In this document: positions 1-8,605 of the stretch, piece after piece
How positions within the stretch are numbered: the stretch's first letter is position 1
How the letters are laid out: each line of letters opens with the position of its first letter
Assembly (NCBI RefSeq): GCF_004795855.1
Contig: NZ_CP039252.1
Location: forward strand, 2,542,001-2,606,000
Source: Hydrogenophaga sp. PAMC20947
GTDB taxonomy: Bacteria; Pseudomonadota; Gammaproteobacteria; Burkholderiales; Burkholderiaceae_C
Reading direction: 5' to 3'
Length of the DNA: 64,000 bases
Made by a program: the position numbers and the translations under genes
Notes under the pieces: generated by a model
Database searches by the model: none
What the model saw: the letters and a program-made list of their open reading frames with translations, nothing else
Told to the model about the DNA's origin: nothing

Positions 1-153
1 GTTGTCGCCGGCCTGCACAGCCGCAGCGCCTGGCATGGCCATGCCCTCAAGCATCTCCATGCACATGGGACACGGGGCATCCGATGGCCGCACCGCCGCC
101 CACCCCTGGAGGGCGAACGAGAGGGTCAACAACAGGGCAAGCCAGACACGCAT
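1..153 (-). CDS. secreted small protein, 3' end cut by window edge
   Basis: A minus-strand frame opens with ATG at 153 and runs off the left edge. The first 20 or so residues form a signal peptide (MRVWLALLLTLSFALQGWAA), followed by a Cys/Met-rich stretch with CPMCMEM and a Met-Ala-Gly segment. Such Cys/Met motifs are common in small periplasmic metal-handling proteins, but the family is not recognised and only about 50 residues are visible. Its start overlaps the 3' end of the upstream co-directional gene by 28 bases, so the two may be co-transcribed. Confidence 0.5.
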   Translation of the reverse strand, partial: MRVWLALLLTLSFALQGWAAVRPSDAPCPMCMEMLEGMAMPGAAAVQAGDN

Positions 154-566
154 GCGTGGAATGTACAACGGACGGCGGGATGGCGCGTGGGACCGGAGCA
201 AAATCCACAGTCTGGCCAGCCGCTCACTGGATACTGGATGTCTGACCGAATCTTGTTGCGGATCAGCTCCACCGAGTCACGGTCGGCGCCAGCCAACGCC
301 ACCCACAACTCGCTATGTGGCCCATTTCCCGTGCATTTCACCACCACGCGGATGCCCTTGAACACGCCACAGATGCCGTTCTCGTTGTCCGCCCGCCGCG
401 CCAAGCCCAGCTGCTCGAGGATGAGCCGGCTTTGAATCTTGCAGGCGGCTACCGATTTGTTGGGGTCTTTGAACGAAGACCACCGCTGGGGTGCTTGCTC
501 GGCATCGTGCGCAGAGGCCAGCAAAGGCAGACACACCACCACGGCAGAACTCCATTGTTTGATCAA
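126..566 (-). CDS. hypothetical secreted Cys-rich protein
   Basis: A 146-residue frame with a plausible N-terminal signal peptide ending near ASAHA-type residues (LLASAHDAEQ). The start is TTG at 566, because an in-frame stop lies six bases upstream and no ATG is nearby; the ribosome site is weak. The mature part has cysteines around residues 42, 66 and 78 and a C-terminal WPDCGFC motif. No family is recognised. It lies upstream of and overlaps another small secreted protein gene. The real protein could end or start differently. Confidence 0.45.
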   Translation of the reverse strand: MIKQWSSAVVVCLPLLASAHDAEQAPQRWSSFKDPNKSVAACKIQSRLILEQLGLARRADNENGICGVFKGIRVVVKCTGNGPHSELWVALAGADRDSVELIRNKIRSDIQYPVSGWPDCGFCSGPTRHPAVRCTFHACVSGLPCC

Positions 567-660
567 GATTCAGCGCCCTGATGGCAACGCACCTGTGTTC
601 AGGTGGCATTGGATTGGCACAGAAGTTCGAATATGCCGACGCCCCACGGTGCAGCGCGCA

Positions 661-1011
661 TCAGTTTTCCAGCAGCTGCAAGCCCACAATGCCGGCCACG
701 ACCAGCGCGATGCACAGCAGCCTCGCTGGCGACGCCGCTTCGCCCAGCCACCAGATGCCCAGGGCCGCCGTTCCCACCGCCCCCACACCCGCCCACACGG
801 CGTAGGCAGTTCCAAGTGGGATGGTTGCCAGCGTCAGGCTCATCAGGTACACGCTCAGACCGCCAGAGGCAAAAGCCAGTGCGGCGGGCAGCGGGCGGGT
901 GAAGCCTTGGGATGCCTGCATGGCTGCGGCGAAGGCGATTTCGAGCGCGCCCGACACAAAAATAAATGCCCAAGCGACTCTGGGTGTAATGGCTTCAAGC
1001 ATGTTTGGCAA
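661..1011 (-). CDS. small multidrug resistance (SMR) family transporter
   Basis: A 116-residue protein with four hydrophobic segments, the size and topology of SMR exporters, which work as antiparallel dimers in the inner membrane and exchange cations for protons. The first helix keeps the essential glutamate (SGALEIAFA), followed by the GFTRPLP motif typical of the SugE/Gdx side of the family, whose members export guanidinium-like or quaternary ammonium compounds. The substrate cannot be fixed by eye. It stands alone on the minus strand, 76 bases downstream of a marR-like gene transcribed the same way. Confidence 0.8.
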   Translation of the reverse strand: MPNMLEAITPRVAWAFIFVSGALEIAFAAAMQASQGFTRPLPAALAFASGGLSVYLMSLTLATIPLGTAYAVWAGVGAVGTAALGIWWLGEAASPARLLCIALVVAGIVGLQLLEN

Positions 1012-1087
1012 CCTGACTATTTGACCGTTGCAGTCTGCCAGAAGCCGTGGTGGCTTGCGTCAAGTGCCCGAACCCGCCAACACAACG

Positions 1088-1528
1088 TCAACCATGGCTG
1101 GCGTTGGTTTGCAGCCGCGTGAGCAGATGAATCAGGGACGCGATTTCGCTCGCACTGAACCCCGCCAGTAACTGCGTCTCAAAGCGCACACGGTGTGCCT
1201 GCATCTTGCGCTGCAAGGCCAGGCCCTCAGCCGTCGCATTCAGCACCTGACTGCGCCGATCGACAGGATGGGGCTGGCTTTCAACCAGCCCGCGCTCGAT
1301 CAGGCCTTTGACCAAGCGCGCAATCTGGGCTTTGTCGCGGCCCGATTGCAACACCAGATCGCTCTGGGTGGCACCTTCGTGGTGGGCGATGTGACGCAGG
1401 CACCGCACTTCCATGGGGCCAAGCCCATTGCCTTCGGCACTCACAGCCAACTGTATGTGGCGCCCCTGGGCGTGCATGAGGGCGTGTATGCGATCCAGCA
1501 CCTCGGTGTTGGAAGAACGGCTTTTCAT
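1088..1528 (-). CDS. MarR family transcriptional regulator
   Basis: A 146-residue winged-helix regulator. The central part holds the HTH (GATQSDLVLQSGRDKAQIA, about residues 52-70) and the wing (SQPHPVDRRSQ), with helices on both ends for dimerisation as in MarR. It is divergent from the flavoprotein gene at 1614, and the shared 85-bp region carries two inverted repeats that are good candidate operators. It probably represses itself and perhaps the siderophore-interacting protein and the SMR gene downstream. The ligand is unknown. Confidence 0.85.
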   Translation of the reverse strand: MKSRSSNTEVLDRIHALMHAQGRHIQLAVSAEGNGLGPMEVRCLRHIAHHEGATQSDLVLQSGRDKAQIARLVKGLIERGLVESQPHPVDRRSQVLNATAEGLALQRKMQAHRVRFETQLLAGFSASEIASLIHLLTRLQTNASHG

Positions 1529-1541
1529 TTCAATGCCTCAA

Positions 1542-1596
1542 AACCATATGGTTGATAGTGTCATCTAAATCAACGACAATAGTAGACATTATCAAC
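1542..1596. promoter_or_regulatory. candidate MarR operators in divergent promoter region
   Basis: Two inverted repeats lie between the divergent marR-like gene and the flavoprotein gene: a perfect 12-bp palindrome AACCATATGGTT at 1542-1553, and a longer near-perfect pair, GTTGATAGTGTC at 1551-1562 with GACATTATCAAC at 1585-1596. The position and spacing fit binding of a dimeric MarR regulator. The region is AT-rich for this genome. Confidence 0.55.
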
Positions 1597-1613
1597 CATC
1601 ATTCACATCGTCC

Positions 1614-2417
1614 ATGACCACAGCCACACCGCCCAGCCTCGAAGTCGAGCGCCTGCGCCATCCACTGAAGGTGCGCCGGTTACAGGTGCAGCGCGTTGAA
1701 CGCACCAGCCCCCATTTTGTGCGCGTACAGCTCATCGGCTCCGATCTGGAAGGCTTCGTCAGCGCCTCCTTTGACGATCACATCAAGCTCATGCTGCCGG
1801 CACAGCCCGGGGGCCCGCTGGTCTTGCCCGAAGCCGGGCCCGACGGCCCAGCCCTGCCACCGGGTACTGAGCGCCCCACCATGCGCGATTACACGCCCAG
1901 CCGGTTCGATGCCCAGGCACAAACACTGGACATCGAGTTCCTGCTGCACGGCGAAGGCCGCGCCTCCGAATGGGCCGCGCAGGCCCAGCCCGGCGACGAG
2001 GTGGGTGTGGGCGGGCCACGCGGTTCTTTTGTGGTGCCCACAGCCTTCGACTGGCACCTGCTCGTGGGCGATGAAACTGCCTTGCCCGCCATCACCCGAC
2101 GGTTGGCTGAACTGCCCTCAGACACCACGGCCATCGCCGTGATCGAAACGGCAAGCCCGGATGACCGGCGAGCCTTCGTGAGCCAGGCCAGGGTTGAAAC
2201 CCATTGGGTGGACGCTGGGGCGATCGACGCACTCGCCAAGACTGTATCGGCCCTGAACCTGCCCACAGGCGAAGGCTTTGCCTGGGCCGCTGGCGAGGCG
2301 GCGTCCATGGTGGCTGTGCGCGAGGTGTTGATCGCTCAGCTCGGGCTGGACAAATCCCGCGTGCGTGCTTCGGCTTACTGGAAGCGAGGCAGCACGGGGC
2401 ACCACGAAACGCTCTGA
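1614..2417 (+). CDS. siderophore-interacting protein (ferric-siderophore reductase, ViuB-like)
   Basis: A 267-residue FAD-dependent reductase of the SIP/ViuB family, which reduces ferric siderophores in the cytoplasm to release iron. The N-terminal FAD-binding barrel contains MRDYTP (flavin binding) and the family motif HGEGRASEWA with PGD after it. The C-terminal NAD(P)H-binding half has LLVGDETALPAI and ends with the conserved AYWKRG. The length is normal. It is divergent from a MarR-type regulator, so its expression may answer to a small ligand as well as, or instead of, Fur; no Fur box was seen. Confidence 0.88.
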   Translation: MTTATPPSLEVERLRHPLKVRRLQVQRVERTSPHFVRVQLIGSDLEGFVSASFDDHIKLMLPAQPGGPLVLPEAGPDGPALPPGTERPTMRDYTPSRFDAQAQTLDIEFLLHGEGRASEWAAQAQPGDEVGVGGPRGSFVVPTAFDWHLLVGDETALPAITRRLAELPSDTTAIAVIETASPDDRRAFVSQARVETHWVDAGAIDALAKTVSALNLPTGEGFAWAAGEAASMVAVREVLIAQLGLDKSRVRASAYWKRGSTGHHETL

Positions 2418-2454
2418 GGGCTTGCGGCGGCTGGCGCCAGCGTGCTGCACGCCC

Positions 2455-5172
2455 TCACATGCGCAGCACGCCCTGCCGCCGCAGCACCCATTTCTCGGCC
2501 TCCACCGCCAGAAACTTGACGCTAGCCAGACCCAGAATCATGGCCCACGAAGACCACCCCAGCGCAGCGGTGCCGAACAGCTGCTGCATGGGGGAGGCAT
2601 AGGTGAACAGCATCTGGAACACCACCAGCGACACGCTGGCCCAAAAAGCGATCAGGTTGCCCGTGAGGGTCTCCCAGGCCAGGGCATGGGCGGTGAAATG
2701 GCGCACGTTGAACAGGTACACCAGCTCACCCACCACCAGCATGTTGACCACGGCGGTGCGGGCCACCTCGATGGAGCTGCCGCGTGACATTTCCCAATGG
2801 AAAACCGTGTAGGTGGCCACGATCATCAGCAGCGTCACATAGGCAATTCGGGCGAACAACAGGCGCGTGATGAGGGGTTCGTTCGGGTCGCGGGGCGGGC
2901 GCTGCATCAGCTGGCCTTCGCCAGGCTCAAACGCCAGCGCAATGGCCAGCGTTACCGTGGTGACCATGTTGACCCACAAAATCTGCGCGGCGGTCACGGG
3001 CATGGCCAAGCCAGCGAACACCGCCAGCAGGATCACACCGGCTTCGCCGCCGTTGGTGGGCAGCACAAACAACAGGGATTTTTTGATGTTGTCGAACACG
3101 GTTCGCCCTTCGCGAACCGCGTGGGCGATGGCGGCGAAGTTGTCGTCGGTGAGCACCAGATCGGCGGCCTCGCGCGCGGCGTCGGTGCCCCGCAGACCCA
3201 TGGCAACACCAATATTGGCGGCTTTGAGGGCCGGCGCATCGTTGACCCCGTCACCCGTCATGGCCACCAGCTTGCCTTGCGCCTGCAGCGATGCCACCAG
3301 GCGCAGCTTGTGGGCCGGGCTGGCCCGGGCCACCACATCGGTTTGCACCAGCCGCTCGCTCAGTGCCGCATCGTCCAGGTGATCAATTTCCTCACCGGTG
3401 ATGGCCCGCTGGGCCTGCAGCCCCAGCTGCTGACCAATGGCGGCAGCAGTGACCGCGTGGTCGCCGGTGATCATGACCACGCGAATGCCAGCGCGCTGAC
3501 ATTCGGCCACCGCAGCCACGGCCTCCGGGCGCGGCGGGTCCATCAGCCCCACCAGGCCGAGCAAGGTAAAGCGGGGCACGATGTCGGCCATGCTCAGGGC
3601 AGTGGTACCGCCCGGCAGTGAACACTCGGCCAGCGCCAACACGCGTTGTCCATCTCGCGCGGCCTGATCGACCTGAGCCTGCCAGGCCCTGCGGTCGAGC
3701 GGCGCGCCCGCGGTGTCTTGCACACACAGATCGAGCACCCGTTCCGGAGCACCCTTGAGCAAAACGAACACACAAGCTTCGTGATCGTGGTGCAAAGTGG
3801 CCATGTAGCGGTGCTCGGATTCGAACGGAATCTCGTCCCGGCGCGGAAAGGCCAGGCCGGCGCCTTCCCGATCCAGCCCAGCTTTGAGCGCCAAAGTGAG
3901 CAGAGCCCCCTCTGTGGGATCGCCTGCCAGGGTCCATGCTTTGGCGCTGTCTTCGGCCGTGCCGTCGTGGTGCAGGTGCGCGTCGTTGCACAACAGCGCA
4001 CAGCGGGCCAGGCGCTGCAGGCCTGCATGTTCAGCCGGGTCGACCACCGAGCCCGCTTCATCGAAGCCACCCAGCGGCGCATAGCCGGCGCCACTCACCG
4101 CCAGCGTGGTGTCGGACAGCATCACGCGCACCGCTGTCATCTCGTTGCGGGTCAGCGTGCCGGTTTTGTCTGTGCAGATCACACTCACCGAGCCCAGGGC
4201 CTCGACGGCCGGCAGCCGGCGCACCACCGCCCGGTGCTGCGCCATGATGCTGGTGCCAATGGCGAGCGTGATGGTGACCACTGCGGGCAGGCCCTCAGGG
4301 ATCGCCGCCACGGCCAGGCCCACCACCACAAGAAACATATCGGCAGCGGGCATACCGCCGAACCAGACGCCATAGGCGAAAGTGAACAGCGCCACCACCA
4401 CGATGAAGCCCGTGATGCGGCGGGCGAACTGGTCCAGCCGCTGCGTCAGTGGCGTGACCAACTCGGCCACGCCGGCCACCATGGCGCCGATTTTCCCGAT
4501 CTCGGTATCGCGCGCAGTGGCCACCACCACACCGCTGGCCTGGCCCACCGTGACAACCGTGCCTGCGTAGGCCATGCATGCCCGGTCGCCCAGTGCAGCG
4601 CCGTGCGCCACCGCATCGGCCTGTTTGCCCGAAGGCACAGACTCGCCGGTGAGCGCCGCCTCATCGATGGCCAGATTTTTGCTGCGCAGCAGGCGCAGGT
4701 CGGCGGGGACCCGGGTTCCTGACTCCAGCAGCACCACGTCACCGGGCACCAGTTCACCCGCATCCACTTCCTGGCGCAGACCCTGCCGCACCACCGTGGC
4801 GTGACTGGCCAGCATGGCGCGAACGGCCTCCAACGCGCGCTGTGCTTTGCCCTCTTGCACCAGCCCCATGATGGCGTTGATCACGACCACGCCCACGATC
4901 ACCGCCGTGTCGAGATAATGCCCCAGCCACAAGGTGATCAGAGCCGCAGCGAGCAACACATAGATCAGCAGGTTGTGAAACTGCGCCAGCAACCGGCGCC
5001 ACCAGGGACGCGGCGGGGCAGCCGGCAGGCGGTTGGGTCCATGGCGATCCAACCGCGCTTGCACCTCACCGGCGCTCAGGCCCTGAGCATCGCTCGCCAG
5101 GCTCTGCAACACCTGATCGGTGGGCACAGCATGCCAAACAGGGGATTCGGTCCGATATGCGTCATTTGTCAT
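2455..5172 (-). CDS. P-type cation-transporting ATPase (P2-like)
   Basis: A 905-residue P-type ATPase with the full domain set: N-terminal cation-ATPase domain, actuator motif LTGES (about residue 174), PEGLP in the fourth membrane helix (292-296), phosphorylation motif DKTGTLT with Asp335, and hinge motif TGDGVNDAP. The PEGL signature is that of Ca2+-type P2 ATPases. In the sixth helix the sequence is NMVTTVTLAIALAFEP, so the Asp that helps bind Ca2+ in SERCA-type pumps (NxxTD) is Thr. The ion is therefore uncertain. It sits in the inner membrane and stands as a single gene between converging and co-directional neighbours. Confidence 0.88.
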   Translation of the reverse strand: MTNDAYRTESPVWHAVPTDQVLQSLASDAQGLSAGEVQARLDRHGPNRLPAAPPRPWWRRLLAQFHNLLIYVLLAAALITLWLGHYLDTAVIVGVVVINAIMGLVQEGKAQRALEAVRAMLASHATVVRQGLRQEVDAGELVPGDVVLLESGTRVPADLRLLRSKNLAIDEAALTGESVPSGKQADAVAHGAALGDRACMAYAGTVVTVGQASGVVVATARDTEIGKIGAMVAGVAELVTPLTQRLDQFARRITGFIVVVALFTFAYGVWFGGMPAADMFLVVVGLAVAAIPEGLPAVVTITLAIGTSIMAQHRAVVRRLPAVEALGSVSVICTDKTGTLTRNEMTAVRVMLSDTTLAVSGAGYAPLGGFDEAGSVVDPAEHAGLQRLARCALLCNDAHLHHDGTAEDSAKAWTLAGDPTEGALLTLALKAGLDREGAGLAFPRRDEIPFESEHRYMATLHHDHEACVFVLLKGAPERVLDLCVQDTAGAPLDRRAWQAQVDQAARDGQRVLALAECSLPGGTTALSMADIVPRFTLLGLVGLMDPPRPEAVAAVAECQRAGIRVVMITGDHAVTAAAIGQQLGLQAQRAITGEEIDHLDDAALSERLVQTDVVARASPAHKLRLVASLQAQGKLVAMTGDGVNDAPALKAANIGVAMGLRGTDAAREAADLVLTDDNFAAIAHAVREGRTVFDNIKKSLLFVLPTNGGEAGVILLAVFAGLAMPVTAAQILWVNMVTTVTLAIALAFEPGEGQLMQRPPRDPNEPLITRLLFARIAYVTLLMIVATYTVFHWEMSRGSSIEVARTAVVNMLVVGELVYLFNVRHFTAHALAWETLTGNLIAFWASVSLVVFQMLFTYASPMQQLFGTAALGWSSWAMILGLASVKFLAVEAEKWVLRRQGVLRM

Positions 5173-5283
5173 ACCGCAACGTTAGCGCAAGACTTGCCGG
5201 GCCACCACCGATTGGGTCAAAACATCCGGTGGCTCCTGCCTCTAATTTTCATGCGCCCAAATCATCTCAAACACCCTGCAACG

Positions 5284-6615
5284 TCAAGCAACGCGGCCGT
5301 CGCTGACATCCTTGAGCAGCGCCTGCCAGCGTTCCCAGTCCACCGGATCGTCCACATCCCACAAAGCGGGCAATTCGCGCCAGGACACCCCCTGCGCCTT
5401 GAGCCGCTCCCGCGTCTGGCCCATCACGCGCGGCGTGCTCCAGTCGACAGCTTCGAACACCTGCGGCAATCGCTTGCGCAAACCGATCAGCACATAGCCC
5501 CCGTCTTCTGCCGGGATCAACACGGCATCGTGGTTCACCAACGTATCGGCACAGGTCTGCAATATGGCCGGGGTCAACACGGGGCAATCGGTGCCCACGA
5601 TCAGCAAAGGCGGCGCGGCGGCCTGGGCGAAATGCTCCGCCATCACGGCGCGCATGCGGCACCCGATGTCACCGTCCACCTGACCCACACACGCCACGCC
5701 CCACCGCATGGTCAACAGGTGAAACAGCCGATGGGCGGGTGGGGTGCAATGCAAGGTAACAGGGCCGGTGCTCGCCTGGCACGCGGTGGTGAGTGTGCGC
5801 AGGATGAAACGCCGCTGGGCCCGCGCCGCGCCCGCGTCGCCCAGCACGGGCGCGAGACGGGTTTTGGCCAGCCCGGGCAGGGGTGCTTTGGCCATGATGG
5901 CCACCGCAGACGGGGCGCGGGGCGCATAGCCATACCGCCGGGCCAGCGCGGTCGGATCACGCCCTAGCGCATAGGCCGCGCGCAAGCGCCACATCATCAG
6001 CACCGTGCGCCAGAATCCGCGCTCATCCCAGCGCCGCCCGGCCGTGTGCACCGGTTGCGCGATGTTCGCCGGCTCCGACACCGCCCGCAAACGGGCGCTG
6101 AGCTCCACGTCTTCCATCAACGGAATCGGTGCAAAGCCGCCAAGCGACGCCCACACGGTGCGCCGCACAAACAGGGCCTGATCGCCGGTGGCGATGCGGG
6201 TTTTTCGTGAACGCCAGTTCATGAACGCGGCCACCATGGGCAGCAAGGGGTGGCGCCCATCGATCCGCACATCAAAACGGCCCCAGTCCGCCCCGCCCTC
6301 AAGGGCCTTGGCCACGAGCACATGGGCGTTGGCGGGCAAACGGGTGTCGGCATGCAGAAACAGCAGCACATCCGCCCGGCGAGCCAACGGGTGGCAAGCC
6401 CCCGCGTTCATCTGGGCGGCCCGCCCGCGAGGGGCCGTCAACACGGCATCTGCACCCTTGGCGGCCACCGCCACCGTGGCATCCGAGCTGCCGCCATCCA
6501 CCACAATGACCACCACCCCATGGGCCCGAAGTGCTTCAAGTTCCGCCAGCGCAGCAGGCAAGGTCATCGCCTCGTTGAGCACCGGCACCACGATCGCCAG
6601 CTTCAGGTCTGCCAT
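5284..6615 (-). CDS. fusion of TIGR04283-type GT2 glycosyltransferase and DUF2064 (TIGR04282) domain
   Basis: A 443-residue two-domain protein. Residues 1 to about 230 are a GT2-type transferase (VVPVLNEAMTLP near the start, then VVDGGSSDAT and later a DVELSARLR acceptor-side motif). The second half begins near SAVAIMAKAPLPGLAKTRL and holds GTDCP and PAEDGGY, diagnostic of DUF2064, a nucleotidyltransferase-like fold. These two families are often neighbouring genes; here they are one chain, suggesting sequential steps on one sugar or polyol. The reaction is not known. Its start overlaps the end of the kinase-like gene upstream by 13 bases, so they are probably translated together. Confidence 0.8.
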   Translation of the reverse strand: MADLKLAIVVPVLNEAMTLPAALAELEALRAHGVVVIVVDGGSSDATVAVAAKGADAVLTAPRGRAAQMNAGACHPLARRADVLLFLHADTRLPANAHVLVAKALEGGADWGRFDVRIDGRHPLLPMVAAFMNWRSRKTRIATGDQALFVRRTVWASLGGFAPIPLMEDVELSARLRAVSEPANIAQPVHTAGRRWDERGFWRTVLMMWRLRAAYALGRDPTALARRYGYAPRAPSAVAIMAKAPLPGLAKTRLAPVLGDAGAARAQRRFILRTLTTACQASTGPVTLHCTPPAHRLFHLLTMRWGVACVGQVDGDIGCRMRAVMAEHFAQAAAPPLLIVGTDCPVLTPAILQTCADTLVNHDAVLIPAEDGGYVLIGLRKRLPQVFEAVDWSTPRVMGQTRERLKAQGVSWRELPALWDVDDPVDWERWQALLKDVSDGRVA

Positions 6616-7652
6616 GTTCGCTCCAGAGCATCAAGCTCGTGCAGCACGCGGTCCACCACCGGTGCGCTCAAATAGTGGTCCACGCGGTCGCGCACATGGT
6701 TGACCAGCGCGGCGTCGCTGCGCTCGGCAGACCAGTCTTCGCCCGCTGTTGAGCCCTTTTTTTGCTCCCGCGAGAGCACCCGCCATTTCGCACACCAACT
6801 CACCGACCAAAGCCACATGGCCCGGCGCAAAGGCACATGCCATGCCACGGCGTCCGCCGCCGATGCCCCCATGACTCGGCCCCAGGCCTCATAGGCCGCC
6901 ACAACCTCGCTCAAGCTCAACACCGCATGGCTCTTCACATCCCAGGTGGTTGAGGTGTAGAGCGTGGCGTGGGCCAGATCCAGGCCGGGGTAGCTGTAGC
7001 GGCATTTCTCCAGATCCACCAGCACAGCAACGCCATCCGCCCGAACGATGAAGTTGCCCGGGTGGCCGTCAAAGGCAATGAGGTGGCGCTGCGGCCGCGC
7101 CACCCGGCCGCACACCGTCCGCAAGCTGGATTGCTGCGCCTCGATGGCAAGTTGCACCGCGGCCGGAATCCGGGCCGACGCCAAGTACTGGGCCTGTTGA
7201 GCCACTTCTTTCAGCAAGGCCTGCAAAGGATCGGCCGCATCCTGCAAGGGAGGCCGCATCGAAGCGGGCGGCAAGGGCAAGGCGTGCAGCGAAGCCAGCG
7301 CTGACACAATAGCGCTCAAATCGGCTGGCAAGCGCGCCGGCACGCCCACGATCTCTTCCACCAGCAAGGCCCCCCGCGGCAGATGGGCAGACGGCGCCAG
7401 AACGCTGTGCAACCGCGGGGTGTGCTGGCCGGGCGCTGCCCGCTCGAAACAGCCGCGCTGGTAAGCCAGGTTGTGCGCCGCATCCAGCCCCATCTGGCTT
7501 TGCTTGGGTACACGCGCCAGCCAGCCGCTGCCCCGCAGGCGCACATGGTCGTGGGCCAGACCGGTGTCGTCCAGCGGCTGCAACGCGCAATGGGCCAGAG
7601 GATGGTCCACAGATGTCAATGCAAGGTGCAGGTGCTGAAGCAGATCGTTCAA
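6603..7652 (-). CDS. APH/choline-kinase-like phosphotransferase
   Basis: A 349-residue protein with the Brenner-type kinase core: catalytic-loop FDGHPGNFIV (about residue 193) followed by the metal-binding VDLEKCRYSYPGLDLA. This is the aminoglycoside phosphotransferase/choline kinase superfamily. The substrate is unknown; linkage to the glycosyltransferase fusion downstream and a papain-like hydrolase upstream points to a small-molecule or envelope-sugar pathway rather than drug resistance. The start ATG at 7652 gives the usual length. Confidence 0.75.
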   Translation of the reverse strand: MNDLLQHLHLALTSVDHPLAHCALQPLDDTGLAHDHVRLRGSGWLARVPKQSQMGLDAAHNLAYQRGCFERAAPGQHTPRLHSVLAPSAHLPRGALLVEEIVGVPARLPADLSAIVSALASLHALPLPPASMRPPLQDAADPLQALLKEVAQQAQYLASARIPAAVQLAIEAQQSSLRTVCGRVARPQRHLIAFDGHPGNFIVRADGVAVLVDLEKCRYSYPGLDLAHATLYTSTTWDVKSHAVLSLSEVVAAYEAWGRVMGASAADAVAWHVPLRRAMWLWSVSWCAKWRVLSREQKKGSTAGEDWSAERSDAALVNHVRDRVDHYLSAPVVDRVLHELDALERTWQT

Positions 7653-7673
7653 TGAAGTTCTTCTGGGAATGGG

Positions 7674-8447
7674 CTAGGAGCCCGTCAGTATGGTGCCTGC
7701 GCGGTCGGCCCAAAGCAAGGCTCGGTGATCGAAGTCTTCGGTCAGGCCAGGCTTGACCAATTGAAAATACGGCGAGAGATCAAAATCACGCGGTACAAAA
7801 AGGCTGTGGTCGCGCACATGCAGGATCTCCTGCACACAATGCAGGCAAGTGGGGTCTTTCAGATCCAGTGTTTCGATGCGCGGCAAGATCGGATACTGCA
7901 CCGCCTGAAAAGCCTGGGCGATCAGCGTGGAGCAAATGGCACGGGTCGGGTCCCCGCTGCCCAGTGACAACATTCTTCGGCGCCAGCCCAGCGGCACCGG
8001 CGGCGTAGGGAAAAGGTAGCGCGCCAGATCCACAACGTTTTTCAAGTCATACGACTCCCCTACCCGCTGAATCGCATACCGGCACACCGCCTCGGTATCG
8101 GCCGGCGCCATGCCCATGGGGCGACCGACCCGGCAGGCGTGGTGCCGAAACAGCTCCAAAGACACCGCGCGCACGCCATCGCTGATATCCGCTTCCACCA
8201 CACAAGGCGTCTCGCCATCGGCCGTTTGCCAAGGCAGGTCGCCCACAAACAGCGCCGCGTGCGACCACGTGGACTGGGTGAGGTATTTGATGGCCGTGCT
8301 GACGCGCGAGGTGCCCTCCACCAGGATCACATCTCCGGGTATCAAGGCAGAGCGCAGGCGGCCGATATCGGTGGGGAAGCCGATCGCGACAGTTCGCCCG
8401 GGCGTGCCCAGGTAGGCCGCCAAAGCCCGGCCCAGCCAGGCCCTCAT
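7674..8447 (-). CDS. YiiX/YebB-like permuted NlpC/P60 cysteine hydrolase
   Basis: A 257-residue protein with the circularly permuted papain-like arrangement: the catalytic His comes first (STWSHAALFVGD, about residue 62) and the Cys late (AICSTLIAQAF, about residue 172). PGDVILVEG near residue 38 is typical of the family. Substrates of these enzymes are lipids, amides or murein-related bonds; none can be chosen here. It is 21 bases upstream of the kinase-like gene on the same strand and is probably the first gene of a three-gene unit. Confidence 0.7.
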   Translation of the reverse strand: MRAWLGRALAAYLGTPGRTVAIGFPTDIGRLRSALIPGDVILVEGTSRVSTAIKYLTQSTWSHAALFVGDLPWQTADGETPCVVEADISDGVRAVSLELFRHHACRVGRPMGMAPADTEAVCRYAIQRVGESYDLKNVVDLARYLFPTPPVPLGWRRRMLSLGSGDPTRAICSTLIAQAFQAVQYPILPRIETLDLKDPTCLHCVQEILHVRDHSLFVPRDFDLSPYFQLVKPGLTEDFDHRALLWADRAGTILTGS

Positions 8448-8605
8448 GGGAGCCCTCCCGCAGCCCTTTGACAGGGTCTCGGTACATTGAAAACAAGGGG
8501 GGTCACTCTGGACGGCATAAGGATCTTCCTGCGCTGATGCGCCATGACTGTGTAAGGATCAGCGATCTGAGGCGACTCAATCACAACAAATCACAAGGAA
8601 TGGTC

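Noticed and set aside
2797..4722. Long plus-strand frames opposite the P-type ATPase
   Set aside because: Antisense shadows with His/Arg/Gln-rich composition and no ribosome sites, over a gene with complete catalytic motifs.
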